Assembly (NCBI GenBank): GCA_022843145.1
Contig: JALHOF010000001.1
Coordinates: 186,001-250,000, forward strand
Origin: Hyphomicrobium sp.
Lineage (GTDB): Bacteria > Pseudomonadota > Alphaproteobacteria > Rhizobiales > Hyphomicrobiaceae
Reading direction: 5' to 3'
Length of the DNA: 64,000 nucleotides
Shown: in pieces, positions 55,504 through 64,000 of the stretch
Position numbering within the stretch: the first letter of the stretch is position 1
How the letters are laid out: each line of letters starts with the position of its first letter
Made by a program: the position numbers and the translations under genes
The notes under the pieces: model-generated
Database searches by the model: none
Seen by the model: only the letters and a program-made list of their open reading frames with translations
Told to the model about the DNA's origin: nothing

Positions 55504-55907
55504 GACATGGGTCTCGGTGGTGGATTTCGGTTGGCGTCGGCGCGGCGCACAGGCCGATCACCGCATACGATCACGTGTAGCGCGCGGATGGACGTTCGTT
55601 AATTGGCCAGATTGTACCATCGGTGCCATCATCCAACTGACTTACGGGGGGTCTTCGACTGAACGTCATCTGTCGGGGCCCTGGTTGCAGACAAGGCGCA
55701 AGAGCCTGGAAAAGCCGATCATTCCGAGCTTTGCAGGTTGCGGGGCGATAGAATTGCCGTAATCCTGGGTTGTTGAATGGTTCGGGAATCACTCACGCCA
55801 CGCAAGGTCTGGGTTAAGAAATCGTCACCGCGCAACTCACCGCGCAACTGTTGAATCGAACTGCCTTCGCCGCCGGAAAGCCGGCAGGAACAACTGGTCT
55901 GACCCGC
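55504..55907. other. Intergenic region between HIG1 gene and envC
   Basis: About 400 bases holding the divergent promoters of the HIG1-adenosyltransferase unit and of envC-ctpA. A perfect 12-base tandem repeat, TCACCGCGCAAC twice, lies at 55825-55848, directly before a TTG at 55851 in the envC frame. No other gene or clear promoter is seen. Confidence 0.55.
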
Positions 55908-57482
55908 ATGAGGCGCACGCAACGGACGCGATGGGATCGAGGAGCGGCGCTGACGCGCTGCACCGCCGCCATGCTGACCGCGTCGGCTGCATGGAACCTC
56001 GGCGTCCCTGTCGCCGTAACCGCAGCTCGAGCGCAGACGGCCGTAGCAAATCCCGACGAGGCCGCCCGCGTGCTCGAAGCCAAGCGTAATGAATTGCTGG
56101 CGACGGAAAAGCGCGCGAAGACACTCGAAAGCGACGTCAAGGCGCTGGACGACGAACGCCGAAAGATCAACGAACGGCTCGTCGAAACGGCGGCGCTGAT
56201 CCAGTCGAGCGAAGCGCGCATGTCGGCGATCGAAGCCCGGCTCGGCGAACTCGAAGCACAGGAGAAATTGCTGCGCGGCTCGCTCAACCAGCGCCACGGC
56301 CAGATTTCGAACCTGCTGTCCGCACTGCTTCGGATGGGCCGCAATCCGCCGCCCGTCATGATCACGCAACGCGAAGATGCCCTCAAAATGGTCCGCAGCG
56401 CGATGCTGCTCGCTTCGGCCTTTCCGGAGTTGCGCGGCAAGGCGATGGCGCTGGTCGGCCGGCTCGAAGAACTCGTGCGCGTCATGACCGACGTGAGGAC
56501 CGAGAGTGATCGCCTGAGGGCCGAGACGCAGCGGCTCGCCGATGCGCGGACGCGTCTCGCCGGCTTGATGGAAACCAAGAAGCAGAGCATCGGCGAGCGG
56601 CAGTCCGAACTCGAGAAGGTGCGGATCGCGGCGCAAGAGATTTCGAAGAACGTTTCCGATCTCGGAGAGCTGATCACGAAGCTCGACCAGGCCGTGACAC
56701 GAAACACCAATCTTGCCGCTTACGAGGAAGAATCGCGGCAGCAGGTGGCGGCCTCTCAGCGCCAGCAGGACGCGAACTCGTCTAGCCCCACGCCGGAGCC
56801 GACCGCGACGCCGAGCGATCTCACGACACCTGTCTCCGCTCCACAAGCCGCGATCACCGCCGACAACTCCGCGCGCCCGGCCGTATCGCCAGGCGCCAAG
56901 GAGACGCAAGTTGCGGCGCTCTCGCCGCCACCGAAGCCGGCTCGGCCCAGTGTCATCGAGTTGGCGCCGGCTGGCGCTGGATCGATGGTCCCGCGCGATT
57001 CCGGTCGCATCAAGCCGGCTCTTCCGTTCGAATTGGCCAAAGCCAAATTGCCGCTGCCCGCGCAAGGCCGCCGGGTTTTGGCATACGGCGAGAAAACCAA
57101 TTACGGCGGCCATTCCAAGGGGCTCGTGCTCGAAACACGGCATGGTGCGCAAATCACCTCGCCCTCCGACGGCTGGATCGTCTACGCGGGCGAGTTCCGC
57201 AGTTACGGGCAACTCTTGATCATCAACGCTGGCGGCGGTTATCATATTCTTTTAGCCGGCTTGTCTCAGATCGACGTACAACCCGGTCAGTTTGTGCTTG
57301 CGGCAGAACCGGTTGGCACAATGGGCGCTTCTCCGCGGACAACCGCGGGCGGCGCGACCGCTTCAGCTCCGGTGCTCTACGTCGAGTTCCGCAAAGACGG
57401 CAGACCGATCGATCCTGATCCATGGTGGGTCGAGGACGCGCGCAAGGTGCAGAATTTCGGCCAGCAGAAGGTACAAGGCTAA
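55908..57482 (+). CDS. envC: Murein hydrolase activator EnvC-like protein (degenerate LytM)
   Basis: About 524 residues. Signal peptide ending near AARAQT, long coiled coil (about 50-270, LEAKRNELLATEKRAKTLES and similar), a Pro/Ala/Ser linker (about 285-395), and a C-terminal M23/LytM domain (about 400-510). The zinc ligands of an active M23 enzyme are not in place: GHSKGLVLETRHGAQITSPS lacks the HxxxD pattern and the HxH site reads GGYHILLAGLS, as in EnvC, which activates amidases rather than cutting peptidoglycan itself. The start is uncertain: ATG 55908 (MRRTQRTRW) leaves a typical signal peptide; a TTG at 55851 is in frame. Overlaps ctpA by one base. Confidence 0.85.
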   Translation: MRRTQRTRWDRGAALTRCTAAMLTASAAWNLGVPVAVTAARAQTAVANPDEAARVLEAKRNELLATEKRAKTLESDVKALDDERRKINERLVETAALIQSSEARMSAIEARLGELEAQEKLLRGSLNQRHGQISNLLSALLRMGRNPPPVMITQREDALKMVRSAMLLASAFPELRGKAMALVGRLEELVRVMTDVRTESDRLRAETQRLADARTRLAGLMETKKQSIGERQSELEKVRIAAQEISKNVSDLGELITKLDQAVTRNTNLAAYEEESRQQVAASQRQQDANSSSPTPEPTATPSDLTTPVSAPQAAITADNSARPAVSPGAKETQVAALSPPPKPARPSVIELAPAGAGSMVPRDSGRIKPALPFELAKAKLPLPAQGRRVLAYGEKTNYGGHSKGLVLETRHGAQITSPSDGWIVYAGEFRSYGQLLIINAGGGYHILLAGLSQIDVQPGQFVLAAEPVGTMGASPRTTAGGATASAPVLYVEFRKDGRPIDPDPWWVEDARKVQNFGQQKVQG

Positions 57483-58936
57483 TGCGCAAGACAGACTTCG
57501 CGTTCTGGACATTCCTCACGATGACCGGCTTAGCCGCCGTGACAACCGTCCTCAACGTAACCCAGACGCTTTCTGCCACCGGCCAGAACTCGGAGCTGTA
57601 TCGTCAGCTCGATCTGTTCGGCGACGTCCTCGAACGGGTCCGCTCCGACTATGTCGAGAAACCCGACGACACGCAGCTGATCGAAAACGCGATCAACGGC
57701 ATGCTCGCGGCCCTCGACCCGCATTCGGCCTACCTGAGCCCGAAGCACTTCCGCGACATGCAGGTGCAGACCCGCGGCGAATTCGGCGGCCTCGGCATCG
57801 AAGTGACGATGGAGAACGGTGTCGTCAAGGTGGTGGCCCCGATCGACGACACGCCTGCTTTCAAGGCCGGCGTGCAGGCGAACGACCTGATTACCCACCT
57901 CGACAACGAACAGATCGTCGGACTGACGCTCGAGCAGGCGGTCGAGAAGATGCGCGGCCCCGTCAACACGCCGATCACGCTGACCGTCATCCGCAAGGGC
58001 AAGGACGATCCGCTCGACATCAAAGTCGTGCGCGACGTGATCCGCATCAACGCGGTCAAGGCGCGGGCCGAAGGCGACGTCGCTTACATCAAGGTAACGA
58101 CGTTCAACGAGCAGACCCACGCCAATCTGGTCAAGTCGATCGAGAATTTGAAGAAGCAGATCGGCAAGGATCTCAAGGGGTACATTATCGACCTACGCAA
58201 CAATCCCGGCGGTCTGCTCGATCAAGCGATCGCGGTCAGCGACGACTTCCTCGATCGCGGTGCGATCGTGCTGACCAAAGGCCGCAACAACGAAGAGACG
58301 CAGCGCAGCCAGGCGAGGCCGGGTGATCTCACGGAAGGCAAGAAGGTCGCCGTTCTCATCAACGGCGGTTCGGCCTCGGCTTCGGAAATCGTCGCAGGCG
58401 CGCTGCAGGACCACAAGCGGGCGACCGTCATCGGCACCCGCTCGTTCGGTAAGGGTAGCGTTCAGACCATCATCCCGCTCGGCGCCAACGGCGCGATCCG
58501 GTTGACCACGGCGCGCTACTACACGCCGTCGAACCGGTCGATCCAGGCCAAGGGCATCGATCCCGACCTGCTGGTCGAGCAGGAAATGCCCGACGAACTC
58601 AAGAACAAGCCGAACGCCGACCGTACGCGCGGCGAGGCAAGCCTTCGCGGGCATCTGCGCAATCCGGACAAGAAGGACGGAGCCGACAAGGCCGGGGCCG
58701 ACAAGAAGGACGAAGGCGCCGCCGCCAAGGAACAGAAAGACGCAAAGGACGCAAAAGACACGAAGGAAAAGGAGCAGTCCGGCTCGTCGGCCTACGTGCC
58801 GAAGGAGCCTGAGAAGGATACGCAGCTCCAGTACGCCCTGCGCTTTGTTCGCGGCCTGCCGACCGCGCCGACCGAAACCGCGACACCGGCTCAGCCGACC
58901 GTCTCGGGCGAAGCCAAGAAGAGCGTTCCCAACTGA
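57482..58936 (+). CDS. ctpA: Carboxy-terminal processing protease (S41)
   Basis: Periplasmic or membrane-anchored serine protease of 484 residues. N-terminal signal/anchor (about 7-27), the LDPHSAYLSPKHFRDMQVQT segment, a PDZ domain (about 85-165) and the S41 catalytic region with the Ser in INGGSASASEIVAGALQ and the general-base Lys in RSFGKGSVQTIIPLG. The tail (about 400-484) is highly charged Lys/Asp/Ala. The ATG at 57482 overlaps the envC TAA (TAATG). The envC-ctpA pair is a standard envelope unit. Confidence 0.95.
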   Translation: MRKTDFAFWTFLTMTGLAAVTTVLNVTQTLSATGQNSELYRQLDLFGDVLERVRSDYVEKPDDTQLIENAINGMLAALDPHSAYLSPKHFRDMQVQTRGEFGGLGIEVTMENGVVKVVAPIDDTPAFKAGVQANDLITHLDNEQIVGLTLEQAVEKMRGPVNTPITLTVIRKGKDDPLDIKVVRDVIRINAVKARAEGDVAYIKVTTFNEQTHANLVKSIENLKKQIGKDLKGYIIDLRNNPGGLLDQAIAVSDDFLDRGAIVLTKGRNNEETQRSQARPGDLTEGKKVAVLINGGSASASEIVAGALQDHKRATVIGTRSFGKGSVQTIIPLGANGAIRLTTARYYTPSNRSIQAKGIDPDLLVEQEMPDELKNKPNADRTRGEASLRGHLRNPDKKDGADKAGADKKDEGAAAKEQKDAKDAKDTKEKEQSGSSAYVPKEPEKDTQLQYALRFVRGLPTAPTETATPAQPTVSGEAKKSVPN

Positions 58937-58972
58937 CGCTTTGGCGCACTCCGCTCCACACACTATGACGCA

Positions 58973-58991
58973 GGGCGCCCTAGAGGCGCCC
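58973..58991 (+). terminator. Probable terminator after ctpA
   Basis: GGGCGCC-CTAGA-GGCGCCC hairpin followed by TTCGCTT, 37 bases after the ctpA stop. The T-run is weak. Confidence 0.55.
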
Positions 58992-59041
58992 TTCGCTTGT
59001 CAGCTATAGTTCACAGCACTATCGACCGAGAGACGACCGCC

Positions 59042-59584
59042 ATGTCCACATCGAAACCCGCTCACGCGCTACCGTATCGACCCTGTGTCGGCATCATGAT
59101 CGTCAACAGGGCCGGCCTCGTTTGGGTCGGCCGCCGTGCCGATAGCAAGACCCAGGCGGAGGGCCACGGCGACTGGTGGCAGATGCCGCAAGGCGGCATC
59201 GACGAGGGCGAGGACCCGCGCGCCGCAGCACACCGCGAAGTGTCCGAGGAAACCGGCATCACCTCGATCGAAGTCATCGGAGAAAGCCGCGGCTGGCACA
59301 CCTACGACCTCCCGGCCGACCTCGTCGGCAAGGCCTGGAAGGGGCGTTATCGGGGCCAGCGCCAGAAGTGGTTCGTCGCACGGTTCCTCGGCGACGACAG
59401 CGAAATCAACATCGCGCCGGAAGGGCACGACATCGAGTTCGACGCCTGGCGCTGGTCGACGCGCGACGACCTTCTCCGCCTGATCATCCCGTTCAAGCGC
59501 GACGTCTACGCCGAGGTTGTCGACGAGCTCGGCCATCTGGCGACACCCTGGACACCGGCATCGGCAAGTCGCGGCCTGCGCTGA
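59042..59584 (+). CDS. rppH: RNA pyrophosphohydrolase
   Basis: Nudix hydrolase of 180 residues that removes pyrophosphate from mRNA 5' ends and so starts decay. The Nudix box is intact: GGIDEGEDPRAAAHREVSEE followed by TGI. PYRPCVGIMIVNRAGLVWVG at the start, DWWQMPQGGI and the RGQRQKWFVARFLGDD segment match RppH. The ATG at 59042 has GAGAGAC upstream; the frame to 58997 adds nothing conserved. Lies between ctpA and the convergent atp genes. Confidence 0.94.
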   Translation: MSTSKPAHALPYRPCVGIMIVNRAGLVWVGRRADSKTQAEGHGDWWQMPQGGIDEGEDPRAAAHREVSEETGITSIEVIGESRGWHTYDLPADLVGKAWKGRYRGQRQKWFVARFLGDDSEINIAPEGHDIEFDAWRWSTRDDLLRLIIPFKRDVYAEVVDELGHLATPWTPASASRGLR

Positions 59585-59621
59585 CGCCCTCGCTGACGCC
59601 CTGTCGTGCTGGTACGGAAAA

Positions 59622-59644
59622 GGCCGGACCACCTGGGTCCGGCC
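59622..59644. terminator. Terminator between rppH and atpC
   Basis: GGCCGGACC-ACCTG-GGTCCGGCC, a perfect 9-base stem. On the minus strand it is followed by TTTTCC, 39 bases after the atpC stop, so it probably ends the atp operon and may also stop rppH transcription. Confidence 0.7.
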
Positions 59645-59682
59645 TCCACAATCTCGAGTTCCATGCCGCCGGGTCGGTGACG

Positions 59683-60084
59683 TCAGGCGGCCTTGCCGCC
59701 CGCGAGTGCCTTCAACTGCTCGACTGCATCGTAGGCCATGCGGCGGGCCTCGTCGTCGGTGGCGGCTTTCAGCGCAGCCTCGGCGATCTCGATTTCCGAC
59801 GTCAGCCGCGCGCCAGTCAGCTCCGAAACGTCGGTCGCGTCTTTCGCGAGTACGGTGAGGAGTTCGGCCTGCACGTCGGCGAAGCCGCTCTTGATGAAAA
59901 CGCGGCGCGTGGTGCCCTCGGCCTTCACGTCGAGCGTGCCGGGCCGCAGGTTGGCGATGACCGGCGCGTGTCCGGCCATGACCGTGAAATCACCGTCCGA
60001 GCCGGGCAGCCGAACCTGATCGGCGTCGACCGACATCAGGATGCGCTCGGGCGAAACGAGCTCGAACTTGAAGGTGCCTGCCAT
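59683..60084 (-). CDS. atpC: F0F1 ATP synthase epsilon subunit
   Basis: 133 residues. F1 subunit that couples the gamma rotor to the catalytic head and inhibits ATP hydrolysis. KFELVSPERILMSVDADQVR, PGSDGDFTVMAGHAPVIANL and the FIKSGFADVQAELLTVLAKD segment are typical of the beta-sandwich; the C-terminal helical hairpin (about 90-133) is full length. Last gene of the atp operon, 84 bases after the small zinc-ribbon-like gene. Confidence 0.96.
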   Translation of the reverse strand: MAGTFKFELVSPERILMSVDADQVRLPGSDGDFTVMAGHAPVIANLRPGTLDVKAEGTTRRVFIKSGFADVQAELLTVLAKDATDVSELTGARLTSEIEIAEAALKAATDDEARRMAYDAVEQLKALAGGKAA

Positions 60085-60168
60085 GCTCTGTTGTCCTCAC
60101 GTCACAGTCGTCAATTCCGTCATCAAATCTCGTCACGGTGAGACAGTCCGTGCGTCAGCTCCGTTGGC

Positions 60169-60459
60169 TCACGCCACGTCTTCGCCGCCCGACTTCGCCC
60201 GAACTTCGTCCGCGCTTTGGAGCTTCGCCCCGCAGAACGGGCAGAAGAACATCGGGTGGTCGACCATGCCCGGCTCTTCCTCCTCGAGGTCGACGAGACC
60301 GACCGACATGTAGAGAATGCCGTCCTCGGAGACGGTGATGAGCGGCTCGAATTCCTCGCCGCTCATGGCATCCTTCAGCTCCGGACAGCAAGTCCCGTAG
60401 GTCTTGCCGGAAGCTGCTTCCCCGCTGGGCTGGCCTCCGCCGTTCTGGTCGACCGCCAT
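60169..60459 (-). CDS. Four-cysteine (zinc-ribbon-like) protein inside the atp operon
   Basis: 96-residue protein I cannot assign to a named family. It has two cysteine pairs about 46 residues apart: CCPELKDAM at about 24 and MFFCPFCGAKLQ at about 70, which together look like a four-Cys zinc site. The middle is an acidic strand-rich segment (FEPLITVSEDGILYMSVGLV). Soluble, with no signal peptide. It lies between atpD and atpC on the same strand with 74-base and 84-base gaps and must be co-transcribed with them. Function unknown; a link to ATP synthase is only suggested by position. Confidence 0.75.
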   Translation of the reverse strand: MAVDQNGGGQPSGEAASGKTYGTCCPELKDAMSGEEFEPLITVSEDGILYMSVGLVDLEEEEPGMVDHPMFFCPFCGAKLQSADEVRAKSGGEDVA

Positions 60460-60533
60460 GTGCTTCCTCCCACTGTCCCTCTTGCCGCGGGCCTTCCCCG
60501 CGACACGCCGCTCAATGCGGTTCTAATCGATGA

Positions 60534-62895
<2,362 letters not shown>

Positions 62896-62924
62896 CGGGC
62901 GCTCTCCTCAGATCGAGCCCCTGA

Positions 62925-64000
<1,076 letters not shown>

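Noticed and set aside
60169-60459. Possibility that the small gene is a broken part of atpC or atpD
   Set aside because: Both neighbours are full length and this ORF has its own start, stop and cysteine pattern.

Overview
High-GC DNA with the gene content and order of an alphaproteobacterium of the order Hyphomicrobiales (Rhizobiales), most likely the Xanthobacteraceae/Nitrobacteraceae side. Evidence: gpsA-tsaD divergent from hemC-hemD-mitofilin-hemY, rpmH-rnpA-yidC-engB followed by argB, a Trm112/LON-domain/thioredoxin group, an rsmB-heparinase-purH run, and the F1 ATP synthase genes atpA-atpG-atpD-atpC. It reads as chromosomal core. No insertion sequence, prophage, integrase or CRISPR array was seen. 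Genes sit on both strands in short operons, often with ATGA or TAATG overlaps, and GTG and TTG starts are common.

Layout. 1-3.7 kb: a truncated sensor kinase, Trm112, a LON-domain protein and a thioredoxin/TPR protein (all minus). 3.9 kb: tRNA-Gly(GCC). 4-7.6 kb: an orphan ParA ATPase divergent from a lemA-TPM-TPM envelope cluster. 7.6-12.2 kb: a large helical-repeat protein of unknown function, an Atg22-like MFS transporter, a small membrane protein and a GNAT acetyltransferase. 12.2-18.3 kb: purH, heparinase-like, rsmB and htpX (minus). 18.3-22.7 kb: a DUF1674 protein, then two TadG/von Willebrand paralogues flanking an extensin-like protein. 22.7-28.7 kb: acs, DUF1761, methyltransferase, EVE domain, gpsA and tsaD (minus). 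28.8-34.8 kb: hemC, hemD, mitofilin and hemY (plus), then tRNA-Thr(CGT). 35-40.1 kb: a sensor kinase and a flavoprotein/VTT/DUF547 trio (minus). 40.3-44 kb: rpmH, rnpA, yidC and engB (plus). 44-46 kb: a Clp-N/proline-rich/membrane-anchored protein (minus). 46.3-49.4 kb: argB and a HAD nucleotidase with two secreted-protein genes between them. 49.4-55.5 kb: VOC, SDR, 3-hydroxyacyl-CoA dehydrogenase, etfA, etfB, rhomboid, PduO-type cobalamin adenosyltransferase and a HIG1 protein (minus). 55.9-59.6 kb: envC, ctpA and rppH (plus). 59.7-64 kb: ATP synthase F1 genes (minus), atpA running off the right edge.

Functional themes are translation and RNA maintenance (tRNAs, Trm112, RsmB, TsaD, RnpA, L34, EngB, RppH), tetrapyrrole synthesis (HemC, HemD, HemY), energy metabolism (Acs, ETF with 3-hydroxyacyl-CoA dehydrogenase, ATP synthase) and envelope biogenesis (YidC, EnvC, CtpA, HtpX, rhomboid, mitofilin, LemA).

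Items most worth a second look: a palindromic leader element present twice, directly upstream of the thioredoxin-like gene and of hemD, with a compensatory base change in one stem; a Clp-N domain joined to a long proline-rich region and an unassigned beta-rich membrane-anchored domain; a four-cysteine zinc-ribbon-like gene inside the atp operon; and a leader hairpin that pairs with the Shine-Dalgarno sequence of a TadG/vWA gene.
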